In this document: one piece after another, positions 17,976-26,666 of the stretch
Position numbering within the stretch: position 1 is the first letter of the stretch
How the letters are laid out: each line of letters opens with the position of its first letter
Assembly: GCF_046271865.1 (NCBI RefSeq)
Contig: NZ_CP176580.1
Coordinates: 3,844,001-3,908,000, forward strand
Direction of reading: 5' to 3'
DNA: 64,000 nucleotides
From: Nitrincola salilacus
Lineage (GTDB): Bacteria > Pseudomonadota > Gammaproteobacteria > Pseudomonadales > Balneatricaceae
Program-made: the position numbers and the translations under genes
Notes under the pieces: model-generated
The model's input: the letters and a program-made list of their open reading frames with translations, nothing else
Databases searched by the model: none
What the model was told of the DNA's origin: nothing

Positions 17976-18482
17976 ATGAGTACCCATATGAACGGACCTA
18001 AATCCCGTCCTGAATCCTGGCTCGCTTCACTGGCCCTTCTGGGCATCTGTCTGATCAGTCTCGGTAATGTCGTGGTGCGCTATGCCACCAATGCCTCCTT
18101 TGCCTTCACCGAGGAGTTCTCGGTCTTTCTGCTGTTTGTGCTGACCTTTGCCGGTGCTGCCGTGGCTGCTCGTCGGCATGAACATATTCGTATTCTGGTG
18201 GTCGAGGCTGCGTTGCCTCCGCCACTGAAGCGCGCGCTGTACCTGCTGCAGTGGGCTGCCTGCGTTCTGCTGATGGGGCTGGTGTCCTGGTATGGTGGCC
18301 TACTGACCTGGGAGGAGTACCACTGGGAATCACTGTCTCCTGGTCTTGGCTATCCAACCTGGCTTTATATCATCTGGCTCCCTCTGCTGAGCCTTGCCAT
18401 TATACTGCGCCTGACTCAGAGCCTGATCGAACGCTGGCGTGACAGCTACCGGCAGCCACAGGGAGGTGAGCATGAGTCCTGA
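17976..18482 (+). CDS. TRAP transporter small permease (DctQ family)
   Basis: The 168-residue protein has four hydrophobic helices (about residues 17-38, 46-66, 88-110, 130-150), the standard DctQ topology. I placed the start at ATG 17976. A longer frame from 17874 reads through intergenic sequence containing a direct repeat, and ATG 17988 is also possible. The small permease supports assembly of the transporter with the large permease. Its 3' end overlaps the large-permease start by 11 bp, indicating coupled translation. Confidence 0.88.
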   Translation: MSTHMNGPKSRPESWLASLALLGICLISLGNVVVRYATNASFAFTEEFSVFLLFVLTFAGAAVAARRHEHIRILVVEAALPPPLKRALYLLQWAACVLLMGLVSWYGGLLTWEEYHWESLSPGLGYPTWLYIIWLPLLSLAIILRLTQSLIERWRDSYRQPQGGEHES

Positions 18483-19776
18483 TCTGTGGATGCTGGCAAT
18501 CTTCGGCATGGCGATGCTGCTGGGGATCCCCGTAGCCTTTGCCCTGGGTCTGGGTGGCACAGCCGGAATCATCGCCGGCCTGCCACCTGATATGCTCGCA
18601 ACACTGGGCACTAACACTTACAACAGCGTGGCCAAATATCCGCTGATAGCGATTCCGCTGTTTATTCTGACCGGCCTGATTTTTGAACGTGCCGGTGTTG
18701 CCAGCAGTCTGGTACGCTTCGCGCAGGCATTGATTGGTCCACGCCACGGTGGTCTGGCACTGGTGGCGGTACTGGTCTGCCTGATCATGGGTGGCATGAG
18801 TGGCTCGGGACCTGCCGATGCTGCCGCTGTAGCAATGGTGATGCTGCCGAGTATGACCAGAGCAGGCTACCCCAAGGCGTTTTCTGCTTCGTTGATTGCG
18901 GCTTCGGCCTCTACTGCGATCCTGATCCCTCCCTCTATCGCGCTGATTCTCTATTCTGTAGTGATGCCCGGCGTTGATCTTCGTGCATTGTTTGCAGCTG
19001 GACTGTTTCCCGGCATTCTGGCTGGTCTGTCTCTTTTGTTGCCAGCCTGGTGGCTGTCCCGTCGCTATGGCTGGGAAGATCCAAAAGCCGGTGAACGACC
19101 ACCACTGAAAGAGAGCTTCATCCAGGCGCTGCCAGCGCTATTTGCACCGATACTGATTCTGGGTGGTCTGCGCTCCGGCCTGTTTACCCCCACAGAAGCA
19201 GCCGTAGTAGCGGTCACCTATGGCGTCATCACCGGCGTGGTGATTTACCGTCAACTCAGCCTTAAATCCCTGTGGGGGATCCTCGGGGAGGCCGCCAGAA
19301 TATCCGGCGTGGTAATGCTGATCATCTCTCTGGCGGGTATCTTTGCCTGGGCAGGAACAACGCTTGGTACCTTCCGTCACCTGGCCACTCTGCTGCTCTC
19401 CATCTCGGATAACGGCTGGGTACTGCTGGTACTGATCATGCTGCTGGTTCTAGTGGTCGGTATGGTGTTGGATGCAATCTCCATCTATCTGATCATCACA
19501 CCGATTCTGATTCCCTTGATCCAGCACTTCGAGTGGAACCCTGTCTGGTTTGGCATACTGCTGGCGATGAATATCGCCATCGGCCAGTTTACCCCTCCCG
19601 TCGCAGTCAATTTGATGGTCACGACACAGGTGGCTGGCATACGGCTGGAGAAAACCTTCGGGTGGGCATTCCTGTTCATGCTGACCATGCTCAGTTCCCT
19701 GATACTGGTAATGCTGGTGCCGGGCATCGCGCTCTGGTTACCGGATAAGCTCGGTTTTGTTGTTGGCAACTGGTAA
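18472..19776 (+). CDS. TRAP transporter large permease (DctM family)
   Basis: The 434-residue polytopic protein has about 12 membrane segments and the family's conserved patches GGMSGSGPADAAAVA (near residue 110) and IPPSIALILYS (near 160). It forms the sodium-coupled translocation path of the TRAP transporter. The start at 18472 is chosen because GGAGGTGAG stands directly before it; the gene overlaps the small permease gene by 11 bp. The whole transporter is therefore encoded here and should be functional. Confidence 0.94.
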   Translation: MSPDLWMLAIFGMAMLLGIPVAFALGLGGTAGIIAGLPPDMLATLGTNTYNSVAKYPLIAIPLFILTGLIFERAGVASSLVRFAQALIGPRHGGLALVAVLVCLIMGGMSGSGPADAAAVAMVMLPSMTRAGYPKAFSASLIAASASTAILIPPSIALILYSVVMPGVDLRALFAAGLFPGILAGLSLLLPAWWLSRRYGWEDPKAGERPPLKESFIQALPALFAPILILGGLRSGLFTPTEAAVVAVTYGVITGVVIYRQLSLKSLWGILGEAARISGVVMLIISLAGIFAWAGTTLGTFRHLATLLLSISDNGWVLLVLIMLLVLVVGMVLDAISIYLIITPILIPLIQHFEWNPVWFGILLAMNIAIGQFTPPVAVNLMVTTQVAGIRLEKTFGWAFLFMLTMLSSLILVMLVPGIALWLPDKLGFVVGNW

Positions 19777-20077
19777 CACAGATGAAAATGAGAACTTTTC
19801 CATCTACCAATAGATCACCACAAAACTCTTTATTATCAATAGATTGAGAAGCATAACAGAAATATTTAACGTTTATTATAAAAATTAATAAAATTATCCT
19901 GAAATTCACGCTAAATTCAGAATAAAAGCCTACTTGATCAATAGATATAACGCGTTCGTTGCTGCAGAATACTGCGCCTCGGTTTTCGACACTGAATGTT
20001 ATAGCCAATTCACGGCTTATAACTTCACATCGCATGACTGAGAGACAAAACAATAACGAACCGGAATCACATCGATC
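19777..20077. other. AT-rich gap before the AGCS symporter gene
   Basis: This 301-bp gap is markedly AT-rich compared with its surroundings. It contains three copies of CAATAGAT (near 19806, 19838 and 19939). I see no RNA structure, terminator or ORF in it that I can support. It presumably carries the symporter promoter. Confidence 0.4.
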
Positions 20078-21574
20078 ATGGAAACGCTGGTTAATACACT
20101 CAACGGCTATATCTGGAGTGATGCACTGATTTTCCTGTGCCTTGGTGCAGGTCTTTTCTACTCGATCCTGACGCGTTTTGCGCAGGTACGTCATTTTAAA
20201 GAGATGTGGAGACTGCTGTTCAGCTCCAATGAGTCTGACAAGGGGATCTCTTCATTTCAGGCACTTTCCGTCTCTCTGTCCGGCCGTGTAGGGGTCGGTA
20301 ACATTGCCGGTGTGGCAGCCGCTATCGGCTTTGGTGGTCCCGGTGCCATCTTCTGGATGTGGGTAGTTGCCTTCCTGGGCGCAAGCACTGCTTATGCTGA
20401 GTCCACTCTCGGCCAGTTGTATAAAGTGAATGATAACGGCCAGTATCGTGGTGGCCCCGCTTACTACTTTGAGCGCTGCCTGGGCTGGAAATGGCTGGGT
20501 ATTCTGTTCGCTTTATCTTCCATCATTGCCTGCGGTATCTTCTTGCCGGGCATACAGGCCAATGCCGTCGGCAATGCCGTCACTCAGGTATTCGGCGAAG
20601 GCCAGATTGTTGCCAGCAGCTTCGGCGAAGTCGGCAGCACCAAACTGATCGCCCTGGCGATCATCCTGATCGTACTGGCTTTCATCATCTTCGGTGGTAT
20701 CAAGCGTATCGCGCACTTCACCCAGATCGTTGTTCCCTTTATGGCACTGGGTTACATCATCATGGCTCTGATCATCATTTTCCTGAACCTGGAAAAAATT
20801 CCGGGCATATTTGGTCTTATCCTGTCGGATGCCTTCACGGCCCAGGCAGGTTTTGGCGCAGCGATCGGCTGGGGTGTCAAACGCGGCATTTACTCCAACG
20901 AGGCCGGACAGGGTACCGGTCCACATGCCGCTGCTGCAGCTGAAGTTCAGCACCCGGCTCAGCAAGGTCTGGTTCAAGCCTTCTCGGTCTATGTAGATAC
21001 ACTGTTTATCTGCACCGCAACAGCACTGATGATTCTGATCACTCAGCAGTACAATGTGCAGGGCACTCTCGAAGCGGGTCAGTTTATCGTTCAGAACGTT
21101 CCGGCTGACACCATCATTGCCTCTCCCGCCTTCACTCAGATGGCGCTTTTAAGTGTATTCGGTGGAGTGGGCCCGGTATTTGTCGGCATCGCCCTGTTCT
21201 TTTTCGCCTTCACCACCATTCTGGCCTACTACTATATTGCCGAAACCAATGTGGCCTATCTGCGCCGTGCGCTTAACCTGGGCATCCCACTCACTCTGGT
21301 CAAATTGGTGATCATGTTTATGGTGGCCTACGGCACGGTGAATACAGCAGGTTACATCTGGGATCTGGGAGATGTCGGTGTGGGCCTGATGGCCTGGATC
21401 AATATAGTCGGTATTCTTGTGATCTTCTTTGTCTCTCGGCCGACCATGCTGGCACTGCGAGATTATGAAGCACAGCAAAAGGCTGGTGGCCCGATCACCT
21501 TTGACCCGGTGAAGCTGGGTATCAAGAATGCCACCTTCTGGGAAGAGCGTCTGAAGAACCAGAAATCAGAGTAA
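20078..21574 (+). CDS. Sodium:alanine/glycine symporter (AGCS family)
   Basis: The 498-residue polytopic transporter shows the AGCS signatures: SGRVGVGNIAGVAAAIGFGGPGA (about residue 68), the NGQYRGGPAYYFE segment, GVKRGIYSNEAGQGTGPHAAAA (about 268) and AETNVAYLRRA late in the chain. These proteins import alanine or glycine with Na+. The gene stands alone between an AT-rich gap and a strong terminator, so it is probably monocistronic. Confidence 0.94.
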   Translation: METLVNTLNGYIWSDALIFLCLGAGLFYSILTRFAQVRHFKEMWRLLFSSNESDKGISSFQALSVSLSGRVGVGNIAGVAAAIGFGGPGAIFWMWVVAFLGASTAYAESTLGQLYKVNDNGQYRGGPAYYFERCLGWKWLGILFALSSIIACGIFLPGIQANAVGNAVTQVFGEGQIVASSFGEVGSTKLIALAIILIVLAFIIFGGIKRIAHFTQIVVPFMALGYIIMALIIIFLNLEKIPGIFGLILSDAFTAQAGFGAAIGWGVKRGIYSNEAGQGTGPHAAAAAEVQHPAQQGLVQAFSVYVDTLFICTATALMILITQQYNVQGTLEAGQFIVQNVPADTIIASPAFTQMALLSVFGGVGPVFVGIALFFFAFTTILAYYYIAETNVAYLRRALNLGIPLTLVKLVIMFMVAYGTVNTAGYIWDLGDVGVGLMAWINIVGILVIFFVSRPTMLALRDYEAQQKAGGPITFDPVKLGIKNATFWEERLKNQKSE

Positions 21575-21603
21575 GTCTGACTCATAATCAGCAAAAGCCC
21601 ACC

Positions 21604-21643
21604 ACTTAGAGGCTGTGTAAGAATAACTTCACACCCTCTAAGT
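21604..21643. repeat. Imperfect hairpin behind the symporter gene
   Basis: ACTTAGAGG at 21604-21612 pairs with CCTCTAAGT at 21635-21643, and the inner bases extend the pairing imperfectly. It precedes the true terminator and may protect the transcript end. Confidence 0.45.
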
Positions 21644-21651
21644 CGTGCAAC

Positions 21652-21684
21652 AAATGCCTCGGTCATAATCCGGGGCATTTTTGT
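21652..21684 (+). terminator. Intrinsic terminator of the AGCS gene
   Basis: An 11-bp stem with one G-T wobble (AAATGCCTCGG against CCGGGGCATTT) is followed by a T-rich run. It lies about 80 nt after the symporter stop. Confidence 0.75.
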
Positions 21685-21875
21685 TTTGTTGCATCCCGGT
21701 TAACCGTCAGGAGTGTAATTTTCCCTGAAATGATGACATGGAGATATCACCAGGAAGCGATCAACAATTAGCCGGATCGTAGAAAATTGTTTGCTTTCTA
21801 TGGGTTGAGCATAGTGTAATCAGGTAACAGCGAAAGTATCAGATTTTCGAGGTGTCCATCCAAGGATTCAACAAC

Positions 21876-22094
21876 ATGTTTGAAAACAGCCTCCATAGGA
21901 AGTGGGTGATTACCCGGACTCTCTCTCAAAGTGCTTCAAAAAGAGAGCACCAGACTCTCGAAAGGGCAACACTCATCATCACGATCTATACCCTCTCAGT
22001 TCCGGGCATTATCCTTTTTCTGATTTTTCCAGCGTTTGTCCTATCTGTAGATCCGGATAATCTGTGGACCTGCTTTTTGCGGGGGGAGAAATGA
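21876..22094 (+). CDS. Possible small membrane protein coupled to the MFS gene
   Basis: The 72-residue frame from ATG 21876 has AAGGAT upstream, a basic N-terminus and one hydrophobic segment (about residues 37-58). A GTG at 21852 is an alternative start. Its stop codon overlaps the MFS start (ATGA at 22091-22094), the arrangement expected of translational coupling. I do not recognise the family. It may be a real small protein or only a leader frame that delivers ribosomes to the exporter gene. Confidence 0.45.
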   Translation: MFENSLHRKWVITRTLSQSASKREHQTLERATLIITIYTLSVPGIILFLIFPAFVLSVDPDNLWTCFLRGEK

Positions 22095-23305
22095 TGAAAC
22101 TGGCTTTTGCTGTCGCATGGCTAAGTCAGACCCTTGTCACCTTTTCAGTCGTGCTGGTGGTTTTCAGCGCTGGCATTGTTGTTTACAACGAGACAGGATC
22201 GCTGACATCATTTGGAATAACCGTCCTCTGCGGTTACGTTCCAGAACTGCTAATCACCCCTCTGGCCGGCTCCCTTGTAGATAAAGTATCGAGAAAAGCC
22301 GTACTGATCACTTGCTGCCTTTTACAGGCGACTATCTTCACTTTTTATTTTTTGATTTTGAGGCAAGATGCATCGATTTTAGCAAGTACCTACCTCGTGA
22401 TTATCGCCGTATCCTCCGTTGCAGGTGTTCATCGGCTCGCTTATAACTCCTCGATCGCCCTGTTTTCTGATGACCCTCGGGTCTATCCAAGACTGAATGG
22501 TATCGTGCAGAGTGGACTGGCCTGTGCTCATATTCTGGCCCCACTTGTGGCTGGATTGCTTCTGGAGTATGCAGGCAGCTGGACCATCGCTGCTACTGCA
22601 GCAGTTGCCTGCACGATTTCAGCTGCAATTTTGACGACAATCCGCTTCCCAGAACTGCTGTCCAAGACCAGCACTACCCTGAAACATGGCTGGAAACTTG
22701 GAATCCATCATATAAGATGCTCGAAGGGTCTGAGCGAACTTCTTATCATTCATGCATGCTCAAACTTGGCGCGCGGGGCGGCAATAGTTCTTTTCACCCC
22801 TTTAATCCTGGCGTTTTCGTCTGAGGCCATCCTAGGATCTTTACGATCCACTGCAGGCGCAGGCCTGGCCATCGGAGCTCTCCTCATTACGTCATGGGAT
22901 GGGCCGGCAAAGCAGATGTACAGCATTTTCTATGCTCTGATGATATGCGGCATATCAATCGTGTTAATCGGCATCACGCAGAACCTGGTTCTGATTGGTC
23001 TTTCTGCCTTCATCTTCTACGCGGCCACCCCCATACTCGCCTCAATAGCTCACTCTATCTGGCAGCACCAGGTACCGACAGATATTCAGGGGCGCGTTTT
23101 CGCTGTCCGTGACACAGTTGCCGGTGCTGCTCTGGCTGCCGGGTATGTTGTATCCCCACTGGTGACTGACTGGGTTTTCATTCCTCTCATGGAAGACACA
23201 GAAAAAGCGCTAAGCATGACCTACATACTCGCAGGATTTCTGACCATAGCCTTAGCAATAGTGACTGCCAGAAAGCCAGCATTGCGGGCATTGAGCGAGA
23301 CATAA
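22091..23305 (+). CDS. Major facilitator superfamily exporter (DHA3-like)
   Basis: The 404-residue protein has about 12 membrane segments and ends with the DIQGRVFAVRDTVAG motif common in the DHA3 drug/macrolide/siderophore exporters. The start at 22091 follows a GGGGGGAGAA ribosome site; an ATG at 22094 is in frame. Efflux of a small molecule is the family role; the substrate is unknown. Codon use, with more AT and rarer codons than the neighbours, and isolation between two terminators suggest later acquisition, but this is a soft impression. Confidence 0.85.
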   Translation: MMKLAFAVAWLSQTLVTFSVVLVVFSAGIVVYNETGSLTSFGITVLCGYVPELLITPLAGSLVDKVSRKAVLITCCLLQATIFTFYFLILRQDASILASTYLVIIAVSSVAGVHRLAYNSSIALFSDDPRVYPRLNGIVQSGLACAHILAPLVAGLLLEYAGSWTIAATAAVACTISAAILTTIRFPELLSKTSTTLKHGWKLGIHHIRCSKGLSELLIIHACSNLARGAAIVLFTPLILAFSSEAILGSLRSTAGAGLAIGALLITSWDGPAKQMYSIFYALMICGISIVLIGITQNLVLIGLSAFIFYAATPILASIAHSIWQHQVPTDIQGRVFAVRDTVAGAALAAGYVVSPLVTDWVFIPLMEDTEKALSMTYILAGFLTIALAIVTARKPALRALSET

Positions 23306-23353
23306 AAGCACTTTTAAGCAGGTACAGAACCGCCTGATACAGATCTGACCTCA

Positions 23354-23394
23354 CCCACTCTGAAACATTTGTTCCAGAGTGGGCAACTCCTTTT
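23354..23394 (+). terminator. Intrinsic terminator of the MFS gene
   Basis: Nine-base stem CCCACTCTG/CAGAGTGGG, followed after a few bases by TTTTT, in the 92-bp gap between the convergent MFS and NCS2 genes. Confidence 0.65.
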
Positions 23395-23397
23395 TGA

Positions 23398-24690
23398 TCA
23401 GGGAAAGAATACAAATTTGACAATAAACAGGGCGGCCAGCGCGTAAACCGCCACACTGACCTCTTTTCCCTGCCCCGAAAAGAGTTTGATCAGTGCGTAG
23501 CTGACAAAGGCCAACGCAATACCATGTGCGATGGAAAATGTCAGTGGAATGGTGAAGGCCGCGATCAGGACCGGAGCTGCATCCGTCACATCATCCCAGT
23601 TCACTTTTGACAGACTGCCAGCCATCAGCACAGCAACGTAGATCAGCGCGCCAGCCGTGGCATAGTCAGGGATGGAGCCCGCCAGAGGAGCAAAGAAAAG
23701 AGCAATCAGGAAGAGGATGGCTACCACCACCGCGGTCAGGCCGGTACGCCCACCTGCCGCCACACCGGATGCACTCTCGATATAGCTGGTGGTGGAAGAA
23801 GTGCCGAGCAGTGAGCCTGCTACAGTAGCGCCGGAATCCGCCAGCAGCGCATTTTTCAGGCGAGGCAACTTGCCATCCTTATCCAGCAGGTTACCGCGTT
23901 CAGCAACACCGATAAGGGTACCGGAGGTATCAAACAGATCAACAAACAGGAAAGCAAAGATCACACTGATCATCGCCACATCAAGAGCACCTGCAATATC
24001 CAGTGCAAAGAAGGTCGGTGCAATGGAGGGTGGAGCTGCCATAATCCCACCGAACTCATTATGCCCCAACAGCATCGCTGCGACAGTGATCACCAGAATA
24101 CCGATCATCACTGAACCGGTCACTTTCAGGTGTGCCAGTGCAGCAATGATGAAAAAACCCAGCAAGGCATAGATAGCCGCAGGCTGGGACAGGTCACCCA
24201 TTGTCACCAATGTTGCCGGATGATCAACGATGATACCCGCATTTTTAAGACCAATCATCGCCAGAAACAGACCAATACCGGCCGCGATACCCAGTTTTAA
24301 TGTTGATGGGATGGAGTTAATCACCCACTCCCTGATCTTGAAAATACTGATCAGGATAAAGATGATACCGGACAGGAAGACAGCCCCCAGTGCCACCTCC
24401 CAGGTGTTACCCATTCCCAGAACAACACCATAAGTGAAGAAGGCATTCAGGCCCATTCCTGGTGCAAGGGCGATCGGATAGTTGGCCCAGAGCCCCATAA
24501 TAAGGCAACCAATCGCAGCCGCAAGACAAGTCGCAACGAACACAGCGCCGTAATCCATGCCAGCCCCGGACAGAATGCTCGGGTTGACAAAGATGATATA
24601 GGCCATGGTGAGAAAGGTTGTCACCCCAGCTAACACCTCGGTTTTCACCGTGGTGTTATGGGCTTTGATCTGAAAAAGTCGCTCCAGCAT
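23398..24690 (-). CDS. NCS2 family permease (purine type, AzgA-like)
   Basis: The 430-residue permease belongs to the AzgA branch of NCS2, which imports adenine, guanine or hypoxanthine with protons. Supporting stretches are the opening LAGVTTFLTMAYIIFVNP, GMGLNAFFTY (about residue 77), FLFVDLFDTSGTLIG (about 250) and the SSTTSYIESASGVAAGGRTG loop (about 300). GGGAG lies 7 nt before the ATG. A sigma-54-type promoter lies about 90 bp upstream, which would place purine uptake under nitrogen control. The gene converges on the MFS gene. Confidence 0.93.
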   Translation of the reverse strand: MLERLFQIKAHNTTVKTEVLAGVTTFLTMAYIIFVNPSILSGAGMDYGAVFVATCLAAAIGCLIMGLWANYPIALAPGMGLNAFFTYGVVLGMGNTWEVALGAVFLSGIIFILISIFKIREWVINSIPSTLKLGIAAGIGLFLAMIGLKNAGIIVDHPATLVTMGDLSQPAAIYALLGFFIIAALAHLKVTGSVMIGILVITVAAMLLGHNEFGGIMAAPPSIAPTFFALDIAGALDVAMISVIFAFLFVDLFDTSGTLIGVAERGNLLDKDGKLPRLKNALLADSGATVAGSLLGTSSTTSYIESASGVAAGGRTGLTAVVVAILFLIALFFAPLAGSIPDYATAGALIYVAVLMAGSLSKVNWDDVTDAAPVLIAAFTIPLTFSIAHGIALAFVSYALIKLFSGQGKEVSVAVYALAALFIVKFVFFP

Positions 24691-24780
24691 AAAGATGCTC
24701 CCATGAGTCTTTTATATGATTTGTCCCGATCAGCTTTCGCCTGCGGCATGCCACAAAGCAGTCTGACTACCAGCTAGTCT

Positions 24781-24796
24781 AGCAAACAGAATGCCA
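24781..24796 (-). promoter_or_regulatory. Sigma-54-type promoter for the NCS2 permease
   Basis: On the minus strand the sequence TGGCATTCTGTTTGCT matches the sigma-54 -24/-12 consensus, with GG and GC exactly 10 nt apart. Transcription would start near 24770, 80 nt before the permease start codon. Two GCAC half-sites 22 bp apart (minus strand; 24842-24845 and 24864-24867) lie upstream and could be weak activator sites. Confidence 0.7.
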
Positions 24797-24871
24797 CTGT
24801 GGAGGCAGCTCCGAAACAAAAATTTCAGACATCAAGTATTCGTGCAGAAACGACAATTTCTTTGTGCGGTA

Positions 24872-25300
24872 TCAACCGGTCAGGCGTTTGAAAAAGTCCG
24901 GCATTTCATAGCCAGCCCGTTTAAGTTCGGCCACCAGTTCGTCACCGGAGCGTTCCGGCTTTTGACTCAGAGCCCAGAGGGTGCCACAACGTGCACCACT
25001 GCGACAGAAGGCCACAACCGGCGCTTCGGCCTGTTGCAATATCTTACCAAACTCAAGCCCCTGTTCATCGGTAACCTGACCGGTGATAACCGGTTGATAA
25101 TACCAACTAATCCCCAACTGGCGCGCAAGATCAGCCAGTTCGTCGCTGCCTGGTTGATTCGGTTCTTCTTGATCAGGACGGTTGCAGATAAGAGTACGCA
25201 CCCCTTCCTTTGCCAAAGCACGGATATCATCCGCCTGGAGCTGCCCGCACGCTCTCAGGGAATCAGTCAGTTGCCGCATGGGGGGTAAGGTATGTTCCAT
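24872..25300 (-). CDS. DUF442 / beta-lactamase-hydrolase-like phosphatase-fold protein
   Basis: The 142-residue protein matches the DUF442 (TIGR01244) family, a dual-specificity-phosphatase fold. The P-loop CRSGARCGTLWAL (Cys at about residue 105) and the early GVRTLICNRPDQEEP stretch are typical. In some organisms it is fused to or encoded beside persulfide-handling enzymes, hence the sulfurtransferase label sometimes used. The start at 25300 has AGGAG 8 nt upstream; a longer frame reaching 25435 reads through intergenic sequence. It stands alone, just upstream of the NCS2 promoter. Confidence 0.85.
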   Translation of the reverse strand: MEHTLPPMRQLTDSLRACGQLQADDIRALAKEGVRTLICNRPDQEEPNQPGSDELADLARQLGISWYYQPVITGQVTDEQGLEFGKILQQAEAPVVAFCRSGARCGTLWALSQKPERSGDELVAELKRAGYEMPDFFKRLTG

Positions 25301-25562
25301 AAATAATGCTCCTGATCGACTGCACTTGAGGATATGAATGCCCCGTGGGCCAAGTTCAATCATGGCATAAAAGACAGGCAAGCTGAATATTGTCTTACCA
25401 TAAGCATTGAAGTTGAGGCTGTTATCCCGGCCCACCTGCCGGAAAATGTCAGGTATATTGAATGCTTATGCTATCGACGGGGTGAGAAGAATCACTTATG
25501 GTTCATCCTTTTACCTGACTCCAGACTATAATAATAAGCACCATCAGGATAAAAAGTACCCC

Positions 25563-26666
25563 ATGATGCGTTTCACACAACTGGACATGGAGAGTTTTCG
25601 CGACAAATCAGCCAACCGACTGCTGTTGCTTGCTGCCCTTCTGGTGTGTATCGCAGTTCCTGCCACCCTCTCACGCTATCTGATCTCCGGCTGGCAGTTC
25701 TCTTTCTATGTGTACATCGGCAGTGGTCTATTCGTTATCGCTCTGGCCGTCCTTCGACATAGACTCAGCCTGAAATTCAAAATCAATACACTGGCGACTA
25801 TCGGCACCTCTGTCGCCATTGCAGCGCTTGCCAACTGGGGCCTGCTGAGCAACGGTATGATCTGGTTCGTGATCACCGGATTTATTCTGATGATCGCCTA
25901 TACCAGCCGCCTGGTACTGCTGTATATGCTGTTTGCGGTATCGACCATGACTCTCTTTGCCTGGCTGTTTTACACCGGCGCGTTAAAGCCACCCGTCGAA
26001 GCCAACCAGTTTGCCAGCAGCCATGTCGCCTGGATAAACGCGATAGTCAGCAACATGTTCTCGCTGATGCTGATCATGATCCATTTCAGCTATCTGAAGG
26101 AGTACCAGCAGCAGTTGATCAGCCTGCTCGAAGAACAGAATCAAGAGATCAGCCGCCTTGCCAATCACGATAACCTGACTGGCCTGCACAACCTGCGAGT
26201 GGGTAAAGATCGCATCACTCAGGCGATCACCTTTAGCCGGCGCAACAAGACGATGGCGGCAGTCATCTTCATCGATCTGGATGGCTTCAAGGAGATCAAT
26301 GACCAGCATGGTCATGATGCCGGCGATGCGGTACTGATCGAAACAGCTCATCGGTTAAGCCACAACGTCAGAGAGGTGGATACGGTGGCCCGCATCGGTG
26401 GAGATGAGTTTCTGGTAGTGCTTCAGGAGATCAGCTCAGCGACAGCAGCCGTTGCGATTGCCGAGAAGCTGATCAACAAGATCAAAGTCCCTTTCATCCA
26501 TGAAAATAACACGCTGTCAGTCACCGCCAGCCTGGGAATTGCTTTGACCAGCGACGCGCAGGCAGCCGAAGAGCTGATCAAAAAGGCAGACAGCGCCATG
26601 TATCAGGCCAAGCGTCAGGGCAAGAACCGCTATGCGCTATTTTCCTCTGGCTGTTCGGCTGCCTGA
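25563..26666 (+). CDS. Membrane-bound diguanylate cyclase (GGDEF)
   Basis: The 367-residue protein has an N-terminal membrane region with five or six helices (about 16-180) and a short linker. A complete GGDEF domain follows (about 205-365): active-site RIGGDEFLVVL, metal-binding DLDGFKEIND and an inhibitory RxxD site (REVD) five residues before GGDEF. It should make cyclic di-GMP and be product-inhibited. I used ATG 25563, because the frame further upstream to 25407 lies in sequence with no family similarity. Its 3' end overlaps the convergent TAXI gene by 37 bp. Confidence 0.9.
   Translation: MMRFTQLDMESFRDKSANRLLLLAALLVCIAVPATLSRYLISGWQFSFYVYIGSGLFVIALAVLRHRLSLKFKINTLATIGTSVAIAALANWGLLSNGMIWFVITGFILMIAYTSRLVLLYMLFAVSTMTLFAWLFYTGALKPPVEANQFASSHVAWINAIVSNMFSLMLIMIHFSYLKEYQQQLISLLEEQNQEISRLANHDNLTGLHNLRVGKDRITQAITFSRRNKTMAAVIFIDLDGFKEINDQHGHDAGDAVLIETAHRLSHNVREVDTVARIGGDEFLVVLQEISSATAAVAIAEKLINKIKVPFIHENNTLSVTASLGIALTSDAQAAEELIKKADSAMYQAKRQGKNRYALFSSGCSAA

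Noticed and set aside
19777..20077. Glycine riboswitch before the AGCS symporter gene
   Set aside because: Such symporters are sometimes preceded by glycine riboswitches, but the gap is AT-rich and shows none of the conserved aptamer core or a pair of aptamers.
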